Origin: Rhizobium sp. JAB6
GTDB taxonomy: Bacteria > Pseudomonadota > Alphaproteobacteria > Rhizobiales > Rhizobiaceae
Direction of reading: 5' to 3'
NCBI RefSeq assembly: GCF_003024605.1
Contig: NZ_PYJQ01000004.1
Span: 62,001-126,000, forward strand
DNA: 64,000 bases
Shown here: piece by piece, positions 47,289-55,049 of the stretch
Position numbering within the stretch: the stretch's first letter is position 1
How the letters are laid out: the number at the start of each line of letters is the position of its first letter
The notes under the pieces: model-generated
What the model was told of the DNA's origin: nothing
Database searches by the model: none
What the model saw: the letters and a program-made list of their open reading frames with translations, nothing else
Made by a program: the position numbers and the translations under genes

Positions 47289-47786
47289 ATGTCCTGGTTC
47301 CGTTTCATAATCCTGAATACCATGTTCGCGATGCTGCTGGTCGGCACCGCGAACGCGGCGACACATCGTCATATCGACCGAATGACGGCGCACGCGGCTC
47401 ACCAAGCCATGCCTATGAGTGCAAAGGAGCTCAAAAAGCTCTACGCAGGACACTCCTGGATATGGAAAGACGGAGCTGGCTTCTTCTCTCGCCATCACCG
47501 CCGATTTACGGCCTGGTCGCACACGGGCGCTCAAAAATCCTATGCAAAGGGCACCTGGTATGCGACCGATCGCGGTCAACTCTGCATGAGCGCCGTCTGG
47601 TACAGCAAGAAAAGTGCAGCATCCAATGTGTCCTGCTTCCTGCATCGCGAGAAGGCTGGGACCATCTATCAGAAACGAGCATCAGGCGGAAAATGGTATG
47701 TGTTCCGTCATAATCCGATCAAACATGATGACGAAGTTCTGAAACTGCGACCGGGCGATTATGTTCGCAGACATCTGCCCGGTTGA
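47289..47786 (+). CDS. DUF995 secreted protein (copy 2)
   Basis: 165 aa with a GGAGGAGAAATAG site. Signal peptide 'RFIILNTMFAMLLVGTANAA', then DUF995: 'MSAKELKKLYAGHSWIWKDG', 'AKGTWYATDRGQLCMSAVW', 'CFLHREKAGTIYQKRASGG'. It is a diverged duplicate of copy 1, with the GH26-like gene between them, and ends the operon. Confidence 0.87.
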   Translation: MSWFRFIILNTMFAMLLVGTANAATHRHIDRMTAHAAHQAMPMSAKELKKLYAGHSWIWKDGAGFFSRHHRRFTAWSHTGAQKSYAKGTWYATDRGQLCMSAVWYSKKSAASNVSCFLHREKAGTIYQKRASGGKWYVFRHNPIKHDDEVLKLRPGDYVRRHLPG

Positions 47787-47810
47787 AGTCGAATACTCAC
47801 ATAGGGGCTT

Positions 47811-47884
47811 TTTCTTGGATAGCGGGCGGCACGCGTCCCCACTTGTTCCGTCGAACCGCCATCCGGGAAATGCCCCTATTTTTT
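47811..47884 (+). terminator. Putative terminator of the polysaccharide operon
   Basis: ATAGGGGC (47811-47818) pairs with GCCCCTAT (47872-47879), and a run of six T follows at 47879-47884. The loop is long (53 nt), which weakens the case, but the position just after the last operon gene fits. Confidence 0.35.
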
Positions 47885-47918
47885 GCCGGGCGCACCGCCC
47901 GACAGTCGCTGGCTCACC

Positions 47919-48239
47919 TTAGAAAGCACCGCGATTGTAGCAATGCGATGTTTTTCCAAATCCGCTTGGCGTGCAGATATAGGGAGAGCCTTTGAAGTAG
48001 GCTTCAGCGGAAACCGAGGTCGTCTTGGCAAGCGATCTTCCACTGTAGAAGACGACATCGTTCTTTTGATATTTCTTCATATACAGTTGAATGGTCTTAT
48101 TCTTTCCATGCGCACCATCGGCGGCGTTTGCATTCGCGGTCATACCTGCCGAAAATGCGATCGCAAGAATTACAGGAAGAGAAATACCAATTTTTCGATT
48201 GCGGGTAGTTAGATTGCAAGAGTTTTTCCAAAAACTCAT
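47919..48239 (-). CDS. Secreted small hypothetical protein
   Basis: 106 aa. Basic N-terminus, then a signal-type helix 'ISLPVILAIAFSAGMTANAN' with cleavage near 'ANAADG'. The mature part is Lys/Tyr/Ser-rich with two Cys ('YICTPSG', 'SHCYNRG') that could form a disulfide. No family recognised. Convergent with the DUF995/GH26 operon; the upstream DNA is AT-rich. Confidence 0.6.
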   Translation of the reverse strand: MSFWKNSCNLTTRNRKIGISLPVILAIAFSAGMTANANAADGAHGKNKTIQLYMKKYQKNDVVFYSGRSLAKTTSVSAEAYFKGSPYICTPSGFGKTSHCYNRGAF

Positions 48240-48744
48240 AAGTTCACTCTCCTTGATAAGTTTTGCTTGTGTATTTGAGCGGAAAATATTTAAGCAAATT
48301 CTATAAATATCTTGAAAATATTAACGAAATCTGCTTAATTTCCCTACGGCCCTCGGGCGGAGAAATAAAACAATGCTGCCTGCAGCGATTATAGCTTGGC
48401 GCGATATGCAATTGATGCACAGGGGCTTGACCCCGGCATCCACAGACTTCTTCGCGTTACCCGCCAAGGCGCATCACAGGGCAGAATTATTTTATCAAGA
48501 CATGATGCAATCACGTCCCTTGGGTCCGTCCGCCATCCGGCGGACGCTCGGATGGACTGAGATTCGGGCTGTTTTGCGACGATCGGGGAAGATCTTAGAT
48601 ATACATGGTCTATCCTATCGCGCGTGGACCATTTTGGGCGACCATCGGTCGCCTCCCTAGGCTGCGGCCCCTTTCATCGGCTCGTGGCTAGGATATGCGG
48701 CGACCGCCAGTCGATTTGGAACGCTTCGTCGAAAGGCTATTACG
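48240..48744. other. Gene-poor gap before the AraC gene
   Basis: An open frame of 95 codons (48373-48660) has no ribosome site, low-complexity or domain signal, and I do not call it. Two small perfect hairpins lie at 48528-48545 (GTCCGCC/GGCGGAC) and 48637-48653 (GGCGACC/GGTCGCC), the latter about 90 bp before the AraC start. Confidence 0.45.
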
Positions 48745-49875
48745 ATGATGTGGGATAAAACCGAGACTGCCTCCGACCAACCGCCCCTTGTCGAAAGGCG
48801 CCGGTGGCCCCGCATTTCCGAAGGCCCGCTTTGCCAAAACGCCGCAGAACTGCCGGAACTCGTGTCGCTGCCATTTTCCACCGCCAATGAAGCTCCCAAC
48901 CAGCAATTCCCGGCTTGGCGGAAGCATATGGCGCCACTGATCGATGCCTATCTTCCCGAAAGCACCCAAGCCGACGATGGATTTGCTGCAAGTCAAACCG
49001 TCTGGAATTTGGAAGGGGCACTTCTCATTCAGCAACAAACGCCTGCCTTCCGTTATGAGCGCCCCGCAGAAAAAGTACGCTTCAGCGCCATAGATCATTG
49101 GCAAATCACCTTTCTGCACACGGGCAAGACATGGACCAGCGTCAATGGGCACGTGGTCGAAAACGAGCCCGGCATGATGGAAATTCGGGCACTTGGCTGC
49201 CCGTTTTACGGCCGCACCATAGGCGCGCAATCCGTGGCGCTCATCCTGCCTTCCGATCTGTTCGCCGAACATGGCGGACTGCCTGGAGCAAGCAACAACA
49301 TTGTCCTGGGGGGTGCGCGCGTCAAGCTGCTGGCTGACTACATCGCTTTCCTCGAAGCAAACCTCAACCGCCTGACAAAGGACGACCTGCACAGCGTGCG
49401 CAACCAGCTGGAAGAGATGATATTCCATAGCGTTGCGCCACTGGTGGACCACCATACGACCGGCGATCGCAGCTCCGAGATCGGTCTGATGACGAAAGCT
49501 CGTCGCTTTATCCAGAACAATCTCGGTTCAGCAGACCTGACCGCGGAAGCATTAAGCCGTGAATTGGCAATCTCCCGAACCAGACTCTATGGGCTGTTCC
49601 AGACATCCGGCGGTGTTTTGAACTACGTGCGCAGAAGACGGCTTCTGGCTGCACGCGCAGCCCTTGCCGACCTTAGCAATGGTCAGAAAATTGCAGATAT
49701 AGCCAGTAATCTCGGCTTCGAGTCGGCGGCGAACTTCAGCCGGGCCTTCACACATGAATTCGGCTACAGTCCAAGCGAGGTCCGCAGGCATTCGGGCGAA
49801 TGCAAGATAGAGCACCTACCGCAGATGACGGAGACATCCACCTTCAGCGATTGGCTTAACACGCTCGGTATTTGA
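48745..49875 (+). CDS. AraC family regulator with PilZ-like arginine motif (CuxR-like candidate)
   Basis: 376 aa. The C-terminal 100 residues hold two helix-turn-helix motifs: 'LTAEALSRELAISRTRLYGL' and 'KIADIASNLGFESAANFSRA', then 'FGYSPSEVRR'. The centre is an AraC-binding-like sensor. The N-terminus has 'ERRRWPRIS' (Arg19xxxArg23), which resembles the c-di-GMP-binding RxxxR of PilZ proteins. S. meliloti CuxR, the regulator of the uxs1 polysaccharide operon, binds c-di-GMP in a PilZ-like way as I recall. Orthology is inferred from place and motif. Confidence 0.85.
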   Translation: MMWDKTETASDQPPLVERRRWPRISEGPLCQNAAELPELVSLPFSTANEAPNQQFPAWRKHMAPLIDAYLPESTQADDGFAASQTVWNLEGALLIQQQTPAFRYERPAEKVRFSAIDHWQITFLHTGKTWTSVNGHVVENEPGMMEIRALGCPFYGRTIGAQSVALILPSDLFAEHGGLPGASNNIVLGGARVKLLADYIAFLEANLNRLTKDDLHSVRNQLEEMIFHSVAPLVDHHTTGDRSSEIGLMTKARRFIQNNLGSADLTAEALSRELAISRTRLYGLFQTSGGVLNYVRRRRLLAARAALADLSNGQKIADIASNLGFESAANFSRAFTHEFGYSPSEVRRHSGECKIEHLPQMTETSTFSDWLNTLGI

Positions 49876-49929
49876 TCGGCATAAGCTTCCCAGCAATATG
49901 CCAGCTTCGACACAATAGCTCATATATTG

Positions 49930-49968
49930 CTGCATATGATCTGCTGAAACAAGCTGATCAATATGCAG
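49930..49968. terminator. Hairpin between convergent AraC and LacI genes
   Basis: CTGCATATGATC pairs with GATC-A-ATATGCAG (one bulged A) around a 14-nt loop. It lies between the stop codons of the two convergent genes. No T run; a bidirectional end structure is likely. Confidence 0.4.
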
Positions 49969-50005
49969 ATATGAGGGCAGCTGCGACCACTGGCATCACC
50001 CGCTT

Positions 50006-51016
50006 TCAATCCGGCTGCGGCGACGAGGTCGTTTCGCCCTCTGAAATCTCGCAAGACAACAAGAGCGGCTTGCCCGTGACACCCTCCCTGCTCAATAAGA
50101 CTGCTACCGCGGCCGCAGCTATTTCCTGAATTGGCTGCTTCACGGTGGTCAGGCGTGGAATTGTCATGCTTGCAAGCGGAATACCGTCAAAGCCGACGAT
50201 AGAGAGGGCAGCCGGGATCGGAATTCCCAAATCATGGGCTGCCCGCATGCAACCAATCGCCTGTTGGTCGGAACTTGCGAATATGGCGGTCGGGCGCTCG
50301 TGGCGTGCGCGCGCGAGAAGATAGTTTCCGGCAGACCGTCCGCTTTCATAGTCGAAAGCAGCTTCTGCGATCAGCGGCACCGCATTCTGCTTGCCGCCAG
50401 TCAACTCCCCTGCCGCCTCCATTGCATCGAGATAACCCTTGAGACGATCGTTCGCAGGAATGGAGTCTTTGGGTCCGGAAATGAAGCCGATACGGCGATG
50501 GCCAAGCTTCACGAGATGCTCGACACCGAGGCGCACGCCGCTGCGATGATTAGCCGCGATACCGGAATATCCCGGCAGAAGGCGATCGACGATGACGATT
50601 GGCAGCCCCTTCGGCAGCTTGAGCGTATGGAAATCATTGCTCGGAACAAGGATGATGCCATCCACCTTCCGGCTCGTCAGCTGGCCGATCCGATCCGCTT
50701 CCTTATCCGCGTGATCGAAGGAGGTCATGACGATGATGTTATAGCCATGCCTTGCCGCCGCCTGTTCCGCAGATTGGACGAGTTCCGAAAAAAAGGGATT
50801 GGTCAGGTCGGGAATGATGATGCCGATGAGACGGCTCACCTTGCTGCGCATGCTTCTGGCGGATGGGTCGGGCATATAGCCGAGCTGCTCGATAATGCCC
50901 CTGACCCGCACCCTCAATTCATCCGTCACGGAAGGATGATCATTCAAAACCCTTGAAACGGTTCCCGTGGAAACTCCCGCCAGCTTGGCAACGTCTCGAA
51001 TTCCGACCTTTGGCAT
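50006..51016 (-). CDS. LacI family transcriptional repressor
   Basis: 336 aa. Headpiece 'IRDVAKLAGVSTGTVSRVLN', hinge helix 'PDPSARSMRSKVS', then a periplasmic-binding-like sugar domain ('LIGIIIPDLTNPFFSELVQS', 'KVDGIILVPSNDFH', 'IVGFDGIPLASMTIPRLTT'). It is divergent from a sugar ABC transporter operon, and two copies of a matching operator lie between. A classic local repressor; the inducer is presumably the transported sugar. Confidence 0.95.
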   Translation of the reverse strand: MPKVGIRDVAKLAGVSTGTVSRVLNDHPSVTDELRVRVRGIIEQLGYMPDPSARSMRSKVSRLIGIIIPDLTNPFFSELVQSAEQAAARHGYNIIVMTSFDHADKEADRIGQLTSRKVDGIILVPSNDFHTLKLPKGLPIVIVDRLLPGYSGIAANHRSGVRLGVEHLVKLGHRRIGFISGPKDSIPANDRLKGYLDAMEAAGELTGGKQNAVPLIAEAAFDYESGRSAGNYLLARARHERPTAIFASSDQQAIGCMRAAHDLGIPIPAALSIVGFDGIPLASMTIPRLTTVKQPIQEIAAAAVAVLLSREGVTGKPLLLSCEISEGETTSSPQPD

Positions 51017-51147
51017 ATGGATTATCGATATCCCTTCATCTCATCTTCCGAGACGGCTGATCCGGGCTCTCAGCTAATCGTCTCCGCCGCCTTAGTCAAA
51101 AGCTTCCTGTCGAGCTGATCCTCCATTGTGCGGACAAATGTTCGGCC

Positions 51148-51161
51148 AATGGAAACGGTTC
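51148..51161. promoter_or_regulatory. LacI operator copy 1
   Basis: TGGAAACGGTTCAT, 132 bp before the lacI start. The core GAAACGGTTC has the GAA..TTC symmetry expected for LacI headpieces. Identical in all 14 bases to copy 2. Probably involved in autoregulation or looping. Confidence 0.7.
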
Positions 51162-51265
51162 ATCATACCTTTCTTGAAGCTTTGGTAAAGTTGAAATTTC
51201 AGTAGGTTTTCGGACGATGCCGATCGCGCCTTGACAATTTCCGGCGGCATGCTACGCAATATGCG

Positions 51266-51279
51266 TGGAAACGGTTCAT
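51266..51279. promoter_or_regulatory. LacI operator copy 2
   Basis: TGGAAACGGTTCAT, 54 bp before the start of the binding-protein gene and 118 bp from copy 1 (just over 11 helical turns), suitable for repression loops. Confidence 0.75.
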
Positions 51280-51332
51280 TGTCATGGACAACTCAGGTGG
51301 AGCTGAGCCAAGGACCGTTCGAGAGGAGAGAA

Positions 51333-52319
51333 ATGTCCAATTCTACCAAGCGTGAAACCGCCTTCATCAACGCGCAGCGGCGCGCTGCACTGAAACTCGG
51401 ACTCGCCGGCACTCTGGTGCTTGCACTGTCCTGCGGGGTGTCGCCCGCCTTCGCGGCCGGCAAGCCGAAGGTCGGTCTGATCATGAAATCCCTGTCCAAC
51501 GAGTTCTTCAAGCAGATGAAGGCCGGCGCAGACAAGTATGCGGCCGAAAACAAGGACAAGTTCGACTTCAAGGCCGTGGGCATGAAGGACGAACGGGACT
51601 TCGCAGCTCAGGTCGACGCCGTCGAGAATTTCGTGACGCAGAAATACGACATCATCGTCGTCGCACCGGCCGATTCCAAGGCCATGGCCACGCCGCTTGC
51701 CAAGGCAGTGAAGGCCGGCGTCAAGGTCATCAATATCGACGTGCCGCTCGATGCCGATGCCAAGAAGGCAGCCGGTATCGATCTCGCCTTCTTCGGTCCT
51801 GACAACGCTGCCGGCGCCAAGCTTGCCGGCGATGCGCTGGCCAAGGATCTTGGACCCGGTGCAAAGGTCGTGATCCTGGAAGGCAATCCCGAGGCCGACA
51901 ACGCCAAGGAGCGCAAGGAAGGCTTCATGGATTCCATCAAGGCCGGCAAGCTTCAGCTTCTCGACAGCAAGACCGCGCATTGGGAAACCGAAGAAGCCAA
52001 CACGGTCATGACGAATTTCCTGACAAAATATAAGGATATTCAAGGCGTCATGGCTGCGAACGACTCCATGGCCCTTGGTGTCGTCAAGGCTCTCGATGCG
52101 TCAGGCCAGGCGGGCAAGATCAAGGTAGTCGGCTTCGACAACATCCCCTCCGTCAAGCCGTTGATCAAGGATGGCAAGATGCTTGCCACCGTCGAACAAT
52201 ATGGCGCGGAAATGGCGGCCATGGGCATCAAGTACGGCCTTCGCGAATATGCCGGCGAAAAATTCACCGGCTGGGTCAAAACGGATGTGACGCTCGTCAC
52301 CGCCAAGGACCTCAAATAG
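51333..52319 (+). CDS. Sugar ABC transporter periplasmic binding protein
   Basis: 328 aa from the ATG at 51333 with a GAGAGGAGAG site. A signal peptide ('KLGLAGTLVLALSCGVSPAF') is followed by a ribose-binding-type (periplasmic binding protein 4) fold: 'KVGLIMKSLSNEFFKQMKAG', 'YDIIVVAPADSKAM', 'GVMAANDSMALGVVKAL', 'VVGFDNIPSVKPLI'. It delivers a monosaccharide to the ATPase and permease encoded next. The sugar is unknown; the nearby alpha-mannosidase gene hints at mannose-type sugars. Confidence 0.93.
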   Translation: MSNSTKRETAFINAQRRAALKLGLAGTLVLALSCGVSPAFAAGKPKVGLIMKSLSNEFFKQMKAGADKYAAENKDKFDFKAVGMKDERDFAAQVDAVENFVTQKYDIIVVAPADSKAMATPLAKAVKAGVKVINIDVPLDADAKKAAGIDLAFFGPDNAAGAKLAGDALAKDLGPGAKVVILEGNPEADNAKERKEGFMDSIKAGKLQLLDSKTAHWETEEANTVMTNFLTKYKDIQGVMAANDSMALGVVKALDASGQAGKIKVVGFDNIPSVKPLIKDGKMLATVEQYGAEMAAMGIKYGLREYAGEKFTGWVKTDVTLVTAKDLK

Positions 52320-52345
52320 CCGAAGAACAAAGGCTTTACGGGCGA

Positions 52346-52374
52346 GGATGCGCCGGCAGCTTGCCGGCGCATCC
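52346..52374 (+). other. Strong intercistronic hairpin
   Basis: GGATGCGCCGGCA pairs perfectly over 13 bp with TGCCGGCGCATCC around a GCT loop, between the binding-protein and ATPase genes. No T run follows. Such hairpins usually protect the upstream message so the binding protein is made in excess. Confidence 0.65.
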
Positions 52375-52470
52375 GCTTCGCGGTCGATCTTATAGTCGCT
52401 CAGAAAAGCCCGGACGTTGCCGCAAGGCAGAAGGTCGCCATTGCCAGAGTTGAAACACGCAGAGGTGGAC

Positions 52471-53991
52471 GTGCCAGAAACAACAGACGATGCCATCCTG
52501 AAGCTGGAAGGAATAGGCAAGCGCTTCCCGGGCGTCGTGGCTCTGAAGGATGTCTCCATAGAGATCGGTCGCGGCAAGGGTCACATTCTTCTCGGTGAAA
52601 ACGGTGCCGGCAAATCGACCCTGATCAATCTGCTTGGCGGCGTCTTCAAGCCGGATGACGGCCGCATTCTGTTCGACGGCAAAGCCTATCATCCCTCCTC
52701 TCCGCTCGAGGCGTTCCAAGCCGGCATCCGGGTCATTCACCAGGAGCTGCATCCCCTTTCCAATCTCACCGTCGCCGAAAACCTCCTCTTTGAGCATCTG
52801 CCGCGCCGATATGGTCTGGTGAACTACAGGCAAATGAACGCTCGGGCGGCGGAACTGCTGGCGGAAGTCGGCCTCAACGTCGCGCCGACGACCCTTGCCA
52901 GCAGCTTGAGCGTCGCCCAGCTTCAGCTTCTCGAAATCGCCAAGGCGCTCTCCAACGAAAGCAAGCTTCTGGTTCTCGATGAACCGACCGCGACCTTGAC
53001 CTCCAAGGAAGTTGATCGTCTCTTCGAGATTCTCAAGCGGCTAAAGGCGCGCGGCGTCACCACGCTTTACATATCGCACAGGCTCGAAGAGATCTTCGAG
53101 GTGGGCGACGATGTCACCATCCTGCGCGATGGACAGCATGTGATCACGCGGCCGCTCGCAGGGCTTGGAATTCCGAAAATCGTCGAACTCATGGTCGGGC
53201 GCGAACTCGCCCAGCACGACGCCTTCCGCGGCGACAGCACCATCTCCGGCGAGGCGCTCGGCGTCTCCGGCCTCAAAGTGACGAGCCATAGCCCGGAACT
53301 GTCGTTTGCCGTCGCAAAGGGGGAAATCGTCGGCATTGCCGGGCTTGTCGGCAGCGGCCGCACGGAGGCGGTCCGGGCCATATTCGGCGCCGACGCCAAG
53401 GCTGCAGGCGAAATCCGCATAGATGGCAAACCGGTCGAGATTGCCTCACCCAAGGACGCCGTAACAGCCGGACTGTGTCTCGCGACCGAAGATCGCAAGA
53501 TTCAAGGCCTCATGCTCGATATGAGCTGTGCGCAAAACACCACGATTACCAATCTCGGCAAGATTTCCCGTAACGGATTGATCTTGCGCAAGGCGGAGGA
53601 CGATTCCTCGCAGCGCCTCGTGCGTGAATTGCGGATCAAGACACCGTCCATCCATCAGGCTGTCAGGACATTTTCGGGCGGCAACCAGCAGAAGGTCGTC
53701 ATCGCCAAATGGCTATTTCGCGGCCCCAAGGTGCTGATCTTCGACGAGCCGACGCGCGGCATCGATGTCGGTGCCAAGGCGGAAATCTACGAGCTTCTGT
53801 GGAAGTTTGCCGCTGAGGAAAAAGGCGTTCTCGTCGTGTCTTCGGACCTGCCGGAACTCATGAGCATCTGCCATCGCATCATCGTCTTCTCGGACGGCAA
53901 GATAGCCGGCGAAATACCCCGGGATCAATTTGACGAGAGCAGGATCCTCTCGCTCGCTTACAAGGAGTACAGTCGTGTCCGGCAACATTGA
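52471..53991 (+). CDS. Sugar ABC transporter ATP-binding protein (two ATPase domains)
   Basis: About 506 aa, RbsA/XylG type. The first domain has Walker A 'LLGENGAGKSTLINLLGG', signature 'SSLSVAQLQLLEIAKALS' and Walker B 'LLVLDEPTATL'. The second has the degenerate P-loop 'IVGIAGLVGSGRTEAVRAIF', signature 'TFSGGNQQKVVIAKWL' and 'VLIFDEPTRGIDVG'. The start is uncertain: GTG at 52471 has GAGG at good spacing, while TTGs at 52441 and 52417 are in frame. Inner membrane, cytosolic face. Confidence 0.93.
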   Translation: MPETTDDAILKLEGIGKRFPGVVALKDVSIEIGRGKGHILLGENGAGKSTLINLLGGVFKPDDGRILFDGKAYHPSSPLEAFQAGIRVIHQELHPLSNLTVAENLLFEHLPRRYGLVNYRQMNARAAELLAEVGLNVAPTTLASSLSVAQLQLLEIAKALSNESKLLVLDEPTATLTSKEVDRLFEILKRLKARGVTTLYISHRLEEIFEVGDDVTILRDGQHVITRPLAGLGIPKIVELMVGRELAQHDAFRGDSTISGEALGVSGLKVTSHSPELSFAVAKGEIVGIAGLVGSGRTEAVRAIFGADAKAAGEIRIDGKPVEIASPKDAVTAGLCLATEDRKIQGLMLDMSCAQNTTITNLGKISRNGLILRKAEDDSSQRLVRELRIKTPSIHQAVRTFSGGNQQKVVIAKWLFRGPKVLIFDEPTRGIDVGAKAEIYELLWKFAAEEKGVLVVSSDLPELMSICHRIIVFSDGKIAGEIPRDQFDESRILSLAYKEYSRVRQH

Positions 53992-54997
53992 AAAGACGAT
54001 CGAGGCGAAAGAGGCCAGCGTCTGGGACAAGCTCATCCGGATCTCGATGAAAGAGGCCGGCGTCGCCATCGCCCTCGTGCTGATTTTGATCTTCTTCTCG
54101 CTGACGGCGCCCTATTTCGCGACGCCGGAGAACTTCCTGAAGATCTTCGTGCAGATCGCCATCAACACGGTGCTTGCTGCCGGTATGACCTTCGTCATCC
54201 TCACGGGCGGTATCGATCTTTCCGTCGGATCGCTGCTGGCGCTTTGCACCGTCATCGGCGCGACGATCATGATCGATCCGAGGTTTTCTCCCTGGCAGGC
54301 GATCGCTCTCGCATCGCTCGCCTCGATGGGTACCGGCGCGATCCTGGGTGCCGTCAATGGATGGATCTGCGAGAAGTGGAAACTTCCATCCTTCATCGTC
54401 ACGCTCGGCATGCTCAACGTCGCAAGCGGACTTGCCCGCGTTGTCAGCGACAACTCCACCATCACAGGCCTGCCGCAGCCCTTCGTCGATTTCGGCAATC
54501 TGATCTTCTGGGGCGTTCTTCCGTCAATCTTCCTGATCGCGATCGTCGTTGTTCTCATCGGCTGGTTCGTGCTGCGCTACACGGTGTTCGGGCGTTTCGT
54601 CTTCGCAATCGGGACGAATGAGGAGGCGGTTCGCCTCTCCGGCCACGAGCCGAAGAAATACAAGATCGCGGTCTTTACCATTTCCGGACTGACCGCCGGC
54701 ATTGCTGCCATGATCTACCTGCTCCGCCTCAATGTCGGTAGCCCTGTTGCGGGCATCGGCTATGAATTGAATGCGATCGCAGCCGTCATCATCGGGGGCA
54801 CGAGTCTCTCCGGCGGCAAGGGCTCGATCATCGGAACGCTGGTTGGTGCCTGCATTCTGCAGGTGCTGTCCACGGGGCTTCAGCTCTTGGGGGCCGACGA
54901 CAACATCAAGCCGATCGTCATCGGCGCCGTCATCGTGCTGGCCGTCATTCTCGACAGCTATCGCGGCCGGCTGATGCGGATATTGGAGAGCCGCTGA
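53975..54997 (+). CDS. Sugar ABC transporter permease
   Basis: 340 aa from a GTG at 53975 with AAGGAG; it overlaps the ATPase gene by 17 bp. An RbsC-type permease with 8-10 membrane helices, 'TGGIDLSVGSLLALCTVIGA' and 'AVIIGGTSLSGGKGSIIGTL', the family's characteristic EAA-like and glycine-rich segments. Third gene of the LacI-controlled transporter operon. Confidence 0.94.
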   Translation: MSGNIEKTIEAKEASVWDKLIRISMKEAGVAIALVLILIFFSLTAPYFATPENFLKIFVQIAINTVLAAGMTFVILTGGIDLSVGSLLALCTVIGATIMIDPRFSPWQAIALASLASMGTGAILGAVNGWICEKWKLPSFIVTLGMLNVASGLARVVSDNSTITGLPQPFVDFGNLIFWGVLPSIFLIAIVVVLIGWFVLRYTVFGRFVFAIGTNEEAVRLSGHEPKKYKIAVFTISGLTAGIAAMIYLLRLNVGSPVAGIGYELNAIAAVIIGGTSLSGGKGSIIGTLVGACILQVLSTGLQLLGADDNIKPIVIGAVIVLAVILDSYRGRLMRILESR

Positions 54998-55009
54998 CGA
55001 GGCGGCTCT
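54987..55009 (+). terminator. Putative terminator of the ABC operon
   Basis: AGAGCCGC / GCGGCTCT (8 bp) around a 7-nt loop that contains the permease stop codon, followed by TT. Placed between convergent genes; the T tract is short. Confidence 0.4.
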
Positions 55010-55049
55010 TTGGAGCAAGGCGATGGCCCATCAAGACCGAACTTTGCCG

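Noticed and set aside
48373..48660. 95-codon frame before the AraC gene
   Set aside because: No ribosome site, signal or recognisable motif; composition looks random. Kept only as a note in the gap entry.
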